Numbered from the stretch's first letter, positions 21,874-31,745 are shown. The stretch is 64,000 nt of DNA from Pseudomonas arcuscaelestis (GCF_016881005.1 NZ_JACOPV010000006.1:124001-188000), one strand, 5' to 3'. Notes: generated by a model not told the origin, from the letters alone. Made by a program: numbers and translations.

Positions 21874-23379
21874 ATGGACACATGCATGTCAGACAGGAAG
21901 TACATTGTGAGCCGTACTGATGAAGCCTTCGTTGTCGTAGAAACCGCCGAGCAGGCCGTCGATCGTTTGGCGGCCCTGCATGAAGAGTCCACAGGGGCCC
22001 TGAGTCAGGCGCTCAAGCGCTATCTCAAGGACCGCACCGAGCCAACCGCCCAGGAACGCGCATTGTTCCGCTACCCGGAATTGCGTCTGACCTATGAGTA
22101 CCACGGTGAGGTTCCGGCGATAACCCGTGCCTACGCCAAGGTCCAGTTGCCTGGCACTTATAGTGTGACCGTGACTCAGCCGGCTGCTTTTCGCAGCTAC
22201 TTGCTGGAGCAACTGAAGCCGCTGATGCGTGATTTCACCGTCACCGTCGAAGTGGGCATTAGCCAACAGAATATTCCTTACCCCTACGTGGTTGAGCAGG
22301 GCGACGAGCTGGCTGGCAGCGGGATCACCGCTGCTGCGCTGGCGCGGGTTTTCCCCAGTACCGACCTGTCGGCGGCGACCGATGGCATTGCCGATGGTCT
22401 CTATGATTGGGCCAATGTCGATCCGTTGCCGCTGGCGCTATTCGATGCGGCGCGGGTGGATTTCTCCTTGCGCCGCCTGGTGCATTACACCGGCAGCGAC
22501 TGGCGCCATGTGCAGCCGTGGATCCTGCTGACCAACTATCACCGCTATGTTGACCAGTTCGTTACCCATGGTCTGGAGCGCCTGCGCGAGGACCCACGTT
22601 TTGTGCGCATGGTACTGCCGGGTAACGTGATCATTGAAAAGAGCATGGACAACGGTGAGGCCCAGGCGCTGGTCGCAGGCGTGGTCTGGCACCGCTACCA
22701 GATGCCGGCATATCACCTGATTGCTGCTGATGGCGATGGCATTACCCTGGTCAACATTGGCGTCGGCCCCTCCAACGCCAAGAACATTACCGATCACTTG
22801 GCGGTGCTGCGTCCGCATTGCTGGTTGATGATTGGCCACTGTGGCGGCCTGCGTCAGTCGCAGACCATCGGCGATTACGTGTTGGCTCATGCCTACATGC
22901 GCCGTGACGGGATTCTTGATCGGGTGGTGCCGCCACACATTCCTATTCCGGCCCTGGCCGAGGTGCAACTGGCGTTGCAGGAAGCCGCAGCACAAGTTAC
23001 CGGTGAACGTGGAGAGGAGCTGAAAAAACGCCTGCGAACCGGCACCGTGTTGACCTATGACGACCGTAACTGGGAGCTGCGCTGGGCGCAGGAGCGACCG
23101 TTGATCAACCTGTCGCGGGCGGTGGCAGTGGACATGGAAAGCGGCACCATCGCCGCCCAGGGCTATCGCTTGCGAGTGCCGTACGGCACCTTGCTGTGTG
23201 TTTCGGACAAGCCTTTGCACAGTGAGATCAAATTGCCAGGTTCGGCCAACGCCTTCTACAACCGGGCCGTCAGCCAGCACTTGAAGATCGGTATCGCCGC
23301 ACTGGACCTGCTGCGTACCGAGCTGCATTCGCTGCACTCGCGTAAACTGCGCAGTTTCGACGAGCCGCCGTTCCGCTGA
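21874..23379 (+). CDS. amn: AMP nucleosidase
   Basis: Amn hydrolyses AMP to adenine and ribose 5-phosphate and helps set adenylate pools. The 501 residues include the N-terminal AMP_N domain and a C-terminal phosphorylase-type domain with VNIGVGPSNAKNITDHLAVLRP, MIGHCGGLRQSQ and VDMESGTIAAQGYR. The ATG at 21874 follows AAAGGCAAG; a second ATG five codons in is possible. rluE starts six bases after its stop. Confidence 0.94.
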   Translation: MDTCMSDRKYIVSRTDEAFVVVETAEQAVDRLAALHEESTGALSQALKRYLKDRTEPTAQERALFRYPELRLTYEYHGEVPAITRAYAKVQLPGTYSVTVTQPAAFRSYLLEQLKPLMRDFTVTVEVGISQQNIPYPYVVEQGDELAGSGITAAALARVFPSTDLSAATDGIADGLYDWANVDPLPLALFDAARVDFSLRRLVHYTGSDWRHVQPWILLTNYHRYVDQFVTHGLERLREDPRFVRMVLPGNVIIEKSMDNGEAQALVAGVVWHRYQMPAYHLIAADGDGITLVNIGVGPSNAKNITDHLAVLRPHCWLMIGHCGGLRQSQTIGDYVLAHAYMRRDGILDRVVPPHIPIPALAEVQLALQEAAAQVTGERGEELKKRLRTGTVLTYDDRNWELRWAQERPLINLSRAVAVDMESGTIAAQGYRLRVPYGTLLCVSDKPLHSEIKLPGSANAFYNRAVSQHLKIGIAALDLLRTELHSLHSRKLRSFDEPPFR

Positions 23380-23385
23380 GGCCCC

Positions 23386-24015
23386 ATGCCGTTACCCCCA
23401 CGCTCCAAGCCGCGTAAACCCGCGGCCAAACCCACCGGCCCGCGTCGCCTGCCCAAGGCGCCGCCGGCCGAGCCGCGGTTGATTCTGTTCAACAAGCCCT
23501 TCGACGTGCTGACCCAGTTCAGTGACGGCGAGGGGCGCGCGACCCTCAAGGACTTCATCGATATTCCGGGTGTCTACCCGGCTGGGCGTCTAGACCGCGA
23601 CAGTGAAGGTTTGCTGTTGCTGACCAATGACGGCCAGCTACAGGCGCGCATAGCCGACCCGAAACACAAGCTGGCGAAAACCTACTGGGTGCAAGTCGAG
23701 GGCGAGCCAACAGCAGAACAGCTGCAGCGTTTATGCGAAGGTGTCGAACTCAACGATGGCCCCACCTTGCCCGCCGAGGCCCGCCCGCTCGAAGAGCCGC
23801 AGCTGTGGCCGCGCAACCCGCCGGTGCGCTTTCGCAAAAGCGTGCCGACCAGTTGGCTGGAGTTGGTGATCAAGGAAGGACGCAACCGCCAAGTGCGGCG
23901 CATGACCGCTGCGGTCGGGCTGCCGACCCTGCGCTTGGTGCGCGTGCGGATCGGCGACTGGACGCTGGACGGTCTGGATCAGGGGCAATGGCGGGAAGTG
24001 CCTGCCAGGCGCTAG
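23386..24015 (+). CDS. rluE: 23S rRNA pseudouridine synthase, RluE type
   Basis: RluE isomerises a uridine in 23S rRNA (U2457 in E. coli). The 209 residues have a basic Pro/Lys-rich leader of about 30 residues, then the RsuA/RluE catalytic block [18 protein letters not shown] with the essential Asp, and [24 protein letters not shown] near the C-terminus in shortened form. There is no S4 domain, as is normal for RluE. It overlaps the end of the DUF2788 gene on the other strand by 4 bases. Confidence 0.93.
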   Translation: MPLPPRSKPRKPAAKPTGPRRLPKAPPAEPRLILFNKPFDVLTQFSDGEGRATLKDFIDIPGVYPAGRLDRDSEGLLLLTNDGQLQARIADPKHKLAKTYWVQVEGEPTAEQLQRLCEGVELNDGPTLPAEARPLEEPQLWPRNPPVRFRKSVPTSWLELVIKEGRNRQVRRMTAAVGLPTLRLVRVRIGDWTLDGLDQGQWREVPARR

Positions 24016-24215
24016 ACGCCTTCGATATAGCCGATCACTACGCTTTTGATGATGAAGGCGAGGATACCCAGGCCAAGCACGAAAAACAGAATGAACGTGC
24101 CGAACTTGCCGGCTTTGGATTTTTTCGCCAGGTCCCAGACGATAAAACCCATGAAACCAATCAGGATGGTGACCAGGATGGTCATCATCCACTCTTCGAA
24201 CAACGCAGGATCCAT
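24012..24215 (-). CDS. Small membrane protein, DUF2788
   Basis: From the ATG at 24215 the protein has 67 residues: a short N-terminus ([11 protein letters not shown]), a first membrane helix, a basic loop [13 protein letters not shown] and a second helix. This is the DUF2788 family of short two-helix inner-membrane proteins. The function is unknown. It converges on rluE. Confidence 0.85.
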   Translation of the reverse strand: MDPALFEEWMMTILVTILIGFMGFIVWDLAKKSKAGKFGTFILFFVLGLGILAFIIKSVVIGYIEGV

Positions 24216-24270
24216 CGGTACTCTCCGGCAAGTTGAGGCGCGCAATTATACGCCTCGCTCGCCAGTCTGA

Positions 24271-24747
24271 CTAACGCAGGTGCGTTAACGGTAGCTCGGT
24301 GCTGGCCAGAACCTGGTTGAGCACGAAACTGGAGCGCACGCTGGTCACGCCTTCAATTCGGGTCAAGTGCCCCAGAAGTAGCTTTTGATAGTGGTCCATG
24401 TCGGGGACGACTACTTTGAGTTGGTAGTCGGCGTCCATCCCGGTCACCAGGCTGCACTCCAGCACCTGCGGCAGGCTGCGAATCGCTGTTTCGAAGGCTT
24501 CGAAACGTTCTGGCGTGTGGCGGTCCATACCGATCAGCACATAAGCCGTGAGGCTCAAGCCCAGTTTCTTTCGATCGAGCAGGGCTACCTGGCGGGAGAT
24601 GTAGCCGTCGTCTTCCAATTGCTTGACCCGTCGCGAGCAAGGCGAGGGTGACAGGCCGATACGTTCGGCCAGTTCCTGGTTGGAGATGCGTGCGTCGCGC
24701 TGCAATTCGGCAAGAATACTCAGGTCGTAGCGGTCCAGTTTGCTCAT
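24271..24747 (-). CDS. Lrp/AsnC-family transcriptional regulator
   Basis: The 158 residues have an N-terminal helix-turn-helix (ISNQELAERIGLSPSPCSRRVKQLEDDGYI) followed by the RAM/AsnC ligand domain (VTGMDADYQLKVVVPDMDHYQ). Such proteins form octamers and respond to amino acids. The target is not obvious: the divergent DNA holds a candidate small RNA and then a secreted protein. Pseudomonads have many paralogues, so no symbol is given. Confidence 0.9.
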   Translation of the reverse strand: MSKLDRYDLSILAELQRDARISNQELAERIGLSPSPCSRRVKQLEDDGYISRQVALLDRKKLGLSLTAYVLIGMDRHTPERFEAFETAIRSLPQVLECSLVTGMDADYQLKVVVPDMDHYQKLLLGHLTRIEGVTSVRSSFVLNQVLASTELPLTHLR

Positions 24748-24871
24748 GGATCATGCCTTTTCTGTTTCGATTGCGTTGAATTATCAATCCTTAGGTAAAA
24801 ATTGCGCAAGTGCTATTTGAATGAGCAATCTTCGCAATCCTCTGCCGCCGCGCTAACCCTATGATTACACC

Positions 24872-25060
24872 CAGAATCACTGCCCGGACATTAGTCCAGT
24901 GCAGCTGGCCTTATCGGGGCAGCTGCGGCCAGCAACCCAACAGGGTTGTGCTCGGCCCCCGGGCTACACACTGTTCACAAGACAGCGTGAGGTGAGCCGA
25001 CGTCACAAGCGTCGAGCACGGACAAAATTCTCAAAGGGAGGCCTCAGGTCTCCCTTTTTT
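24872..25060 (+). ncRNA. Candidate small RNA
   Basis: A strong terminator stands here with no gene in front of it. Between the Lrp gene and the terminator, a CTATGAT -10-like box (24859-24865) would start a transcript of about 190 bases. The predicted RNA has several local hairpins: CTGGCC/GGCCAG near 24906-24934, CGACG/CGTCG at 24998-25014, and the terminator stem. The only long frame (ATG at 24899) runs straight through the terminator, which argues against a protein. Size and single-gene setting recall PhrS-type RNAs, but I cannot confirm the family. Confidence 0.5.
25033..25060 (+). terminator. Strong Rho-independent terminator
   Basis: AAAGGGAGGCC (25033-25043) pairs with GGTCTCCCTTT (25047-25057) over 11 positions including one G-U, with a TCA loop and then six Ts in a row overlapping the stem end. 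It is oriented to end a plus-strand transcript and lies 95 bases before the next start codon. Confidence 0.85.
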
Positions 25061-25155
25061 ATTGCCTGCAATTTTTCATCTTCCAGCCGATATCTCATGC
25101 CAGAGGGACTGATAGATGTGTTCAGGTCCATTTTCAAGGCGTCGCGAGGAACTGT

Positions 25156-25920
25156 ATGAAGTCGTACATCTGGCATCTGGCCGGTATTGGTTTGCTTGGC
25201 ACGAGCCTGTCTGTGTTGGCTGAAGGGCAAGGCGGATCGCCGCTGCAATCGCGCCCGGACGAGGTGCGGCAAACCCAGGAACCGCGTACCGGGTACTACC
25301 AGGACATTCCTCGACGTAACGATAGCAATCGTCACTACCAGGCGGGCGGCCCCGGGCAGCGTCCCCATGATCAAAGCTGGCCAGGGCGACCGGATGGGCA
25401 GGGTAACGGTTGGGGCCCAGGGCCGCAGTATCGGCCGGGGCATGTGATTGATCGGTTTCCCGAGCAGTACTGGCAGGTGCCTTATCGCGGCCACGACTAT
25501 TTCTATTCCGGGGGCTATTGGTATCGCCCCCAAGGGCCGCGTTATGTAGTGGTTACACCGCCGTATGGGGCGCGGGTCAACTACTTGCCGGACTATGCCC
25601 GTCAAGTATGGGTAGGCGACGCGCAGTTTTTTCTGGCGGCGGGCACCTACTACCAATATTTGCAGGACAGCAACGAATATGTGGTGGTCAATCCGCCGAC
25701 GTCGGGTAACGGTAATGGCTACGATGTTATTGCCTATCCGGCTGCCGGTCAGCGCCCGGAGCAGCTCGACCGTGACCGCTATGAGTGTCATCGCTGGGCA
25801 GTGCAGCAGACTGGTTTTGACCCGGCAACGGCCAGCTATGCACCCGCGGCCCAGGTTGCCCACGGGTATCGACGGGCGTTGGGCGCTTGCTTGAGCGGGC
25901 GTGGGTATAGCGTCAACTGA
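25156..25920 (+). CDS. Secreted DUF6515-type protein
   Basis: The 254 residues start with a signal peptide (MKSYIWHLAGIGLLGTSLSV, cleavage near VLA-EG). A Pro, Gly, Gln and Arg-rich low-complexity stretch follows (about 25-100). A Tyr-rich domain comes next (FYSGGYWYRPQGPRYVVV, AQFFLAAGTYYQYL). The C-terminal motif DRYECHRWAVQQTGFDP is found in many Pseudomonas periplasmic or outer-membrane-associated proteins. CGAGGA precedes the ATG. The function is unknown. Confidence 0.82.
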   Translation: MKSYIWHLAGIGLLGTSLSVLAEGQGGSPLQSRPDEVRQTQEPRTGYYQDIPRRNDSNRHYQAGGPGQRPHDQSWPGRPDGQGNGWGPGPQYRPGHVIDRFPEQYWQVPYRGHDYFYSGGYWYRPQGPRYVVVTPPYGARVNYLPDYARQVWVGDAQFFLAAGTYYQYLQDSNEYVVVNPPTSGNGNGYDVIAYPAAGQRPEQLDRDRYECHRWAVQQTGFDPATASYAPAAQVAHGYRRALGACLSGRGYSVN

Positions 25921-25951
25921 CGCTTGGCAGACAGGTGCAACCTGTGGGCGC

Positions 25952-26824
25952 TCACGTCACCGGATCAGCATGCACCAACACTTCTGCCTTTGGGTACTTG
26001 CCTCGAATGGCTGCAGAGGCTTGGACACACAGTGCATGAGCCTCAGTCAGGGGTAAATCGCCCGGCAACTCCAGGTGCACCTGTACGAACCAATGACTAC
26101 CCGAAACCCGCGTGCGCAGGTCGTGGGCTCCATGTACACCGGGCACGTTGCAAACCAACGTCAGCATTTGCTCACTGATGTCGCCGGGCAGCTCTTGGTC
26201 CATGAGGATTGCCGAACTTTCCCGAGCGATCTGCAATGCGCTCCAGAGAATGTACAGGGCGATGCCGAGTCCGAAAAAGGCATCCAGTTGTGGCCAGCCA
26301 AAACGTGCCAGCACCAGGGCGATGAGGATGCTGCCGTTGAGCAGCAAGTCGGAGCGGTAGTGCAGCGAGTCGGCGCGAACTGCGGTTGAGCCGGTTGCGC
26401 GAATTACCTTTGCCTGAAGCATCAACAACGCCATGGTCAGGACCAGCGACAGCACCATTACCGCGATGCTGATGGTCGTGTCGCCCAGCGGTTGCGGATT
26501 TTGCAGGCGCTCGACCGCCTGTACACCAATGAGCACGGCACTGACGCCGATAAAAAGCGCCTGGGCCATTCCTGCCATCGCTTCGGCCTTGCCATGTCCG
26601 TAACGGTGGTCGTCATCGGCCGGGCGCAAGGCATAGTGCACCGCCAGCAGGTTGAGGAAGGAGGCGACGCCGTCCAACGCCGAATCGGTCAAGCCGGCGA
26701 GCATGCTCACCGAACCGCTCAGCCACCAGGCCACGGCCTTGGTCAGGATCAAAATACTGGCCACCGCCAGTGATGCACGGGTGGCCAGGCGTAGCAGGCG
26801 TTGGTGTTCAGCCGAAGGAATCAT
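25952..26824 (-). CDS. Cation-diffusion-facilitator transporter, FieF-like
   Basis: The ATG at 26824 gives 290 residues with six membrane helices and a cytoplasmic C-terminal domain. The metal site TDSALDG in helix 2 and the DDDHRYGHGKAEAMA motif after helix 3 identify a CDF transporter of the Fe/Zn FieF group. Such proteins export divalent metal in exchange for protons. It begins 25 bases after the YceK-type lipoprotein gene and may share its transcript. Confidence 0.92.
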   Translation of the reverse strand: MIPSAEHQRLLRLATRASLAVASILILTKAVAWWLSGSVSMLAGLTDSALDGVASFLNLLAVHYALRPADDDHRYGHGKAEAMAGMAQALFIGVSAVLIGVQAVERLQNPQPLGDTTISIAVMVLSLVLTMALLMLQAKVIRATGSTAVRADSLHYRSDLLLNGSILIALVLARFGWPQLDAFFGLGIALYILWSALQIARESSAILMDQELPGDISEQMLTLVCNVPGVHGAHDLRTRVSGSHWFVQVHLELPGDLPLTEAHALCVQASAAIRGKYPKAEVLVHADPVT

Positions 26825-26849
26825 GCTGCCGTGGGCATCCTTTGAGTAT

Positions 26850-27269
26850 TCAGGCGGCGGGCTTGAGGCCGTACATCGCCAGTTGTTCAACGCTACCTTT
26901 GTGCATGATCAGGCGCGGATCGTTCAGCGGCAGGCGCTGGCCCAGTTCGCTCTCGAGGATAGCCTGCAGCTTGCTGTTGTCGACCTTGCCGTCGGCTGTG
27001 ACCGCCTCGTGGAGTTTTTCCGGAGCAACCTGTGCGGTACGTCCGTGTGGCAGGTAAATGGCGCCGGTGGCGAAGTCGACACCAAAGGCGATTAGCCCAG
27101 GCAACACATAGAAGAGGATACCGATGGCGTCCATGGCGGCGATTACCGGGTCGATCTTGCCTTCGATCTGACCTCGACGGTCGGGGTAGAAGAGCGTGCC
27201 GCAGGCTGTCAGTTGAGTCAGCAGGGTGGCGACCAGAACGCCGCCAATGACACGAGAAGGAATACGCAT
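26850..27269 (-). CDS. YceK/YidQ-family lipoprotein
   Basis: The ATG at 27269 gives 139 residues with a lipobox LTACG (Cys23). The family segment TLFYPDRRGQ and a hydrophobic stretch GILFYVLPGLIAFGVDFATG follow, then a polar C-terminus. It is an outer-membrane or inner-membrane lipoprotein of unknown function. It is divergent from hrpB. Confidence 0.87.
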   Translation of the reverse strand: MRIPSRVIGGVLVATLLTQLTACGTLFYPDRRGQIEGKIDPVIAAMDAIGILFYVLPGLIAFGVDFATGAIYLPHGRTAQVAPEKLHEAVTADGKVDNSKLQAILESELGQRLPLNDPRLIMHKGSVEQLAMYGLKPAA

Positions 27270-27386
27270 GGAAATCTCCGAATGAGGGCCACAACGATAC
27301 AGGCAAACAGCCGGCATCTACAGCTAAGACCATGATAAGCCGGGCTCGGTTCGCCGTTATACTCGGCGCATTGTTTGAGGGCCACC

Positions 27387-29912
27387 ATGATTTCGTTACC
27401 GATCGATGCCGTACTCCCCGCTTTGCGCCAAGCCTTGAGCCAGCGCCATGAGGCCGTACTCGAGGCGCCACCTGGCGCCGGCAAGACCACGCGTGTGCCG
27501 CTGGCGCTGCTTGATGAGGCGTGGTTGAGCGGCCAGACCATTCTTATGCTCGAACCTCGACGCCTGGCGGCGCGGGCAGCGGCCGAGCGACTTGCCAGTG
27601 AGTTGGGTGAGCAGGTTGGGCAGACCGTGGGTTATCGGATTCGTCTGGACAGCAAGGTTGGGCCCAACACCCGTATCGAAGTGGTCACCGAGGGTATCCT
27701 CACCCGCCGCTTGCAGTCTGATCCGGCACTTGAAGGTGTTGGCCTGCTGATTTTCGACGAGTTTCACGAGCGCAGCCTGGATGCCGATCTGGCCCTCGCC
27801 TTGAGTCTCAATGGCCGAGAGCTGTTACGCGACGAGCCACCGCTGAAAATCCTGTTGATGTCGGCGACGCTGGAAGGCGAGCGCTTGTCCAGCCTGCTGG
27901 ATGATGCGCCGGTGATCAGCAGCGAGGGGCGCATGTACCCGGTGGATGTACGCTGGGGGCGGCCATTTCAGCCAGGCGAGTTCATCGAGCCACGGGTCCT
28001 CGATGCTGTATTGCAGGCCATTGCTGATGAACACGGCAGTGTTCTGGTGTTTCTGCCTGGCCAGGCGGAAATTCGCCGGGTACATCAGTCTCTGCACGAT
28101 GCCTTGGGCGCGCGCGAAGACATACTGCTGTGTCCTTTGTACGGCGAGTTGGACCTCAACGCACAGCGTGCCGCCATTGATGCTGCGCCCGCCGGCAAGC
28201 GCAAGATCGTACTGGCGACAAATATTGCCGAAACCAGCCTGACTATCGATGGGGTGCGGGTGGTGGTCGACGCCGGGCTGACACGGGTGCCGCGTTTCGA
28301 TCCTGGCAGCGGTATGACTCGTCTGGATACCCAACGTATTTCCCGGGCCAGTGCCATCCAGCGCGCCGGTCGTGCCGGGCGGCTTGAACCGGGGGTGTGC
28401 TACCCACTGTGGTCCGAAGCCCAGCACGATCAACTGGCCGCCTACGGCAGCGCCGAAATCCTGCAGGCCGACCTTGCAGGGCTCGCCCTGCAACTGGCCC
28501 GTTGGGGCGTTACCCCGGAGCAGTTGAGTTGGCTTGATCAGCCGCCGCCTGCCGCTTATGCCCAAGCGCTGGACTTGTTGCAGCGTCTGGGAGCATTCAG
28601 GGCCGACAGCCCGGACAGTCTAAGTACTCATGGTCAGGCCATGGCCGAGCTACCTGCGCATCCGCGAATCGCTCATCTGCTACTGCGTGGCCAGGATATG
28701 GGCTTGGCGGACATGGCTTGCGACGTGGCCGCCTTGCTTGGCGAGCGCGACATCTTGCGCGGTGGCGGCGCCGACCTGCACAGTCGCCTGGCGTTGCTCA
28801 GCGGTGAAACGCGCGCAACAAAGGGTGGGCAGGGCGCAGTCCAGCGTGCTCGGCAGCTGGCGCGTCAATACCGCGGCTACCTGCGCGGCAAACCCGGTTC
28901 AGCAGTTGCCGATCCCGAACATTCACGCTGGCTTGGCGCCTTGTTGGCGCTGGCTTACCCGGACCGGGTTGCCCAGCAGCGGCGTGCCGGAGGCGGTGAG
29001 TATCGTCTGGCCAACGGCCGTGCGGCACTGTTTGCCGAGCCGGACGCATTGATGAAGTGTGCCTGGTTGGTGATAGCGGATTTGGGCAGTCGTCAGGGGC
29101 AGCGCGAAGAGCGAATCTACCTGGCCGCCGAGTTTGATCCGGCATTGTTCGACGGGGTCCTGGCCGAGCAAGTCCGTAGCCTGGATATTCTCGATTGGGA
29201 TGAGCGCGAAAATGTGCTGCGCGCCGAGCGTCAGCGCAAGGTGGGTGAGCTGGTGCTCAGTCGCGAAGCGCTGACTGGGCTGGATGAGGCTGCCCGCGCC
29301 CGGGCGCTGCTCGACCTTGTTCGACGCAAGGGCCTGGAGCTGTTGTCGTGGACCCCGGAACTGCGGCAGTGGCAGGCGCGCATTGCCCTGCTGCGCCAAC
29401 TGGACATGCAGGCTGGCAATGGCAGCGAGTGGCCGGACTTGAGCGACGCTGCCTTGCTGGCGACGTTGCAGGACTGGTTGCAACCGTACTTGGGCAAAGT
29501 TACACGGCTTAGCCATTTTTCCCAGCTCGACTTGTCGTCAATACTGCGTAACCTGCTGCCCTGGCCGTTGCCTCAGCGCCTGGATGAGTGGGCGCCGGTA
29601 CACTTGAGTGTCCCCTCTGGCTCGAATATCCGCCTGGATTACAGCGCACACCCGCCGATTCTTGCTGTGCGCCTGCAAGAGCTGTTCGGCTTGGCTGACA
29701 CCCCGCGCATCGCCCAGGGTCGACAGCAGGTGTTGTTGCACCTGTTGTCACCCGCGCGGCGCCCAGTCCAGGTGACTCAAGACCTCGCCAATTTCTGGCG
29801 TACAACCTATGCCGAAGTGAAGAAGGACTTGAAAGGGCGCTATCCCAAACACTACTGGCCGGACGATCCCCTGGTGGCAGAGGCTACGGCGCGAGCCAAG
29901 CCGCGCAAGTGA
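27387..29912 (+). CDS. hrpB: ATP-dependent helicase HrpB
   Basis: This DEAH-type RNA helicase has 841 residues from the ATG at 27387; an upstream TTG adds only four. Walker A is PPGAGKTTRVPLALL near residue 30, and the DEAH box appears as FDEFHERSLDADLAL. Motif VI is seen as IQRAGRAGRLEPG. HA2 and a C-terminal HrpB domain follow. The role is poorly defined in general; E. coli HrpB is dispensable. It stands alone, followed by 166 bases without a gene. Confidence 0.94.
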   Translation: MISLPIDAVLPALRQALSQRHEAVLEAPPGAGKTTRVPLALLDEAWLSGQTILMLEPRRLAARAAAERLASELGEQVGQTVGYRIRLDSKVGPNTRIEVVTEGILTRRLQSDPALEGVGLLIFDEFHERSLDADLALALSLNGRELLRDEPPLKILLMSATLEGERLSSLLDDAPVISSEGRMYPVDVRWGRPFQPGEFIEPRVLDAVLQAIADEHGSVLVFLPGQAEIRRVHQSLHDALGAREDILLCPLYGELDLNAQRAAIDAAPAGKRKIVLATNIAETSLTIDGVRVVVDAGLTRVPRFDPGSGMTRLDTQRISRASAIQRAGRAGRLEPGVCYPLWSEAQHDQLAAYGSAEILQADLAGLALQLARWGVTPEQLSWLDQPPPAAYAQALDLLQRLGAFRADSPDSLSTHGQAMAELPAHPRIAHLLLRGQDMGLADMACDVAALLGERDILRGGGADLHSRLALLSGETRATKGGQGAVQRARQLARQYRGYLRGKPGSAVADPEHSRWLGALLALAYPDRVAQQRRAGGGEYRLANGRAALFAEPDALMKCAWLVIADLGSRQGQREERIYLAAEFDPALFDGVLAEQVRSLDILDWDERENVLRAERQRKVGELVLSREALTGLDEAARARALLDLVRRKGLELLSWTPELRQWQARIALLRQLDMQAGNGSEWPDLSDAALLATLQDWLQPYLGKVTRLSHFSQLDLSSILRNLLPWPLPQRLDEWAPVHLSVPSGSNIRLDYSAHPPILAVRLQELFGLADTPRIAQGRQQVLLHLLSPARRPVQVTQDLANFWRTTYAEVKKDLKGRYPKHYWPDDPLVAEATARAKPRK

Positions 29913-30078
29913 GTCTGATCAGTCGATTCGCCTGATCAGAAATCGAGGCCCTCGATGGTCGCGCCATCGGCAAATCAATCCACCGGGATCTGGAAATGTT
30001 GAAGTGCAGGCGATTTTCGGTTTGCCAATGAAAATCGAAGGTTAGCAATGGCGGCTCTTGATTGCCGCCTGCTTGGGT

Positions 30079-30747
30079 TCAGGGCGTAGGGGGCTTGCCC
30101 TCAGGTTCGCTAACCAGCATGAACAGGCGGAACATCACCACGGTGCTGAACAGCTGCAGGAAACTGTTGGCGCTATCAAGCACCAGTTCGAGCACGGGCG
30201 CAGGTTCCGGAATCAGCATCTGGCTCAAGCCGTCGATCAACCACAACGGGGCGAGAACACCGAGAATGCAGGTGAAGATGCGCCAGAAATTGCCGTTGGC
30301 CATTTGAAAGCTTTCGCGCATGGCGGCAATCGGCGGCAGGCCGCGCAATACCAGCAGGTATTCGGCGAACACCAGATTGATCATCACCCAGATGCCCGGA
30401 ATGATGAACAGCGCCGCGCCGGCCATGATCAACAGTGAGCTGAGCATGACCATCAACGCGAACGACGGCCACAAGCGCAGGGCCATTGCCAGCAGGTTGC
30501 GCTTGAGCGGGGTGTAACCGTTACTGCGCGTGTCGAGGTAAAGAATCAGCGCAGCGCTGTACAGTGGATAGAACAACAGGCTGGCGAGCATGCCGTAGGC
30601 CTGTGATGCGTCTTTACCCAGTTGCTGGTAGAGCAGCTGGGTGAAGAGTGCTTCGAGCACCACCAGAGGCAAGCAAAGCTGGGCGATGCTCAGCAGGTGG
30701 CGGCGGAAGAAATACAGGGAGTCACGCAGAACGCTTAGCGGATTCAT
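30079..30747 (-). CDS. YciC-family inner-membrane protein
   Basis: The 222 residues contain about five to six hydrophobic helices (SIAQLCLPLVVLEALF, ASLLFYPLYSAALILYL, LMVMLSSLLIMAGAALF, IFTCILGVLAPLWLI). They match the UPF0259/YciC group of uncharacterised inner-membrane proteins. The N-terminus MNPLSVLRDSLYFFRRHL is typical. Nothing in the context indicates a role. Confidence 0.85.
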   Translation of the reverse strand: MNPLSVLRDSLYFFRRHLLSIAQLCLPLVVLEALFTQLLYQQLGKDASQAYGMLASLLFYPLYSAALILYLDTRSNGYTPLKRNLLAMALRLWPSFALMVMLSSLLIMAGAALFIIPGIWVMINLVFAEYLLVLRGLPPIAAMRESFQMANGNFWRIFTCILGVLAPLWLIDGLSQMLIPEPAPVLELVLDSANSFLQLFSTVVMFRLFMLVSEPEGKPPTP

Positions 30748-30903
30748 CGGTCGATAATCGTGTTGGAAAAAATGCAGGGCGTAACTTTAGCCCACTCGGC
30801 ACCCAACCTGAAAAAAGTTTAATTGCGCCTTGTGTTGATTCCACGGCCTTGGCACCCCATTTTCAGTGAACTTGAATTCCCCGGCTCTTGCGTGAGGTTG
30901 CCC

Positions 30904-31644
30904 ATGAACAGTGAAGAACAAACCCTGATCGACGGCTTGTTTGGCCGACTCAGACAAGCCGAAGACCCGGCCGTCCCACGTGATAGCCAGGCCCAGGCGC
31001 GTATTGCTGAACATCTGCAGCAGCAACCGGCGGCACCCTACTACATGGCCCAGGCGATTCTGGTTCAGGAGGCTGCGCTCAAGCGCCTGGATGAGCAGAA
31101 CAAGCAATTGCAGGCCGAACTGAAGCAGGCCAAGGCGCAGGTGGCCGCCGCGCCAAGCAACAACAGCGGTTTTCTGTCGAATATCTTCGGCAGTGGCACA
31201 CGCGATCCTCAGCCTCAGCAGTCTCAAGCCCCGGCAAGTAGCTCGGCGGGTGGTGGCTGGCGTGAGCCGTCACGCTCGTTCAACCAACCAGGCGTTGCTC
31301 CCCAGCAAGGTTTCAATGCCGCACCCGCCCAGGCGCCGGCTCGTGGCGGGGCCAGCAGTTTTCTCGGCGGGGCATTGCAAACGGCTGCCGGTGTCGCTGG
31401 TGGGGTGATGTTGGCGCAGGGAATCAGCAGCCTGTTCAACAGTCACTCGCAGCCACAAGAGGTGGCCGAGGTGATCAAGGAAGAGCCACAACCTGCCAGC
31501 GATAGCGGCGGTTGGGGGAGTAACGACGATCAGCGCCTGAGCGCTGACAACGGCAACTATGGCAACGATCAGGGTGGTTTCATGGACACTGATTACGGCA
31601 GCGATGAGGGTGGATTCTTCGACGGTGATGACAGCTTCGTCTGA
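30904..31644 (+). CDS. DUF2076 family protein
   Basis: From the ATG at 30904 the protein has 246 residues. Its coiled N-terminus (MNSEEQTLIDGLFGRLRQAE to LQAELKQAKAQ, about 1-85) is followed by a Gln/Ser/Pro-rich linker. A Gly-Ala-rich hydrophobic patch comes next (SSFLGGALQTAAGVAGGVML) and then a highly acidic Gly/Asp-rich tail. This is the standard DUF2076 layout. The function is unknown; an envelope or aggregation-prone association is suggested only by composition. Confidence 0.87.
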   Translation: MNSEEQTLIDGLFGRLRQAEDPAVPRDSQAQARIAEHLQQQPAAPYYMAQAILVQEAALKRLDEQNKQLQAELKQAKAQVAAAPSNNSGFLSNIFGSGTRDPQPQQSQAPASSSAGGGWREPSRSFNQPGVAPQQGFNAAPAQAPARGGASSFLGGALQTAAGVAGGVMLAQGISSLFNSHSQPQEVAEVIKEEPQPASDSGGWGSNDDQRLSADNGNYGNDQGGFMDTDYGSDEGGFFDGDDSFV

Positions 31645-31745
31645 CTCTGCATACCCGCACCGCCTCCAGGCTGGCATACTGGGCGCCGAAACGGCCCCGG
31701 TGTGCGGAGGCCGGCGATAGCGCCACGGCGCCATGAGGAAGAACG

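Noticed and set aside
24776..24787. TTGAATTATCAA as an ANR/FNR box
   Set aside because: The half-sites are four bases apart instead of six, so it does not fit the consensus.
24899..25159. 86-codon frame in the Lrp-DUF6515 gap
   Set aside because: It runs through a strong terminator and shows no protein-like pattern; the segment fits a small RNA better.
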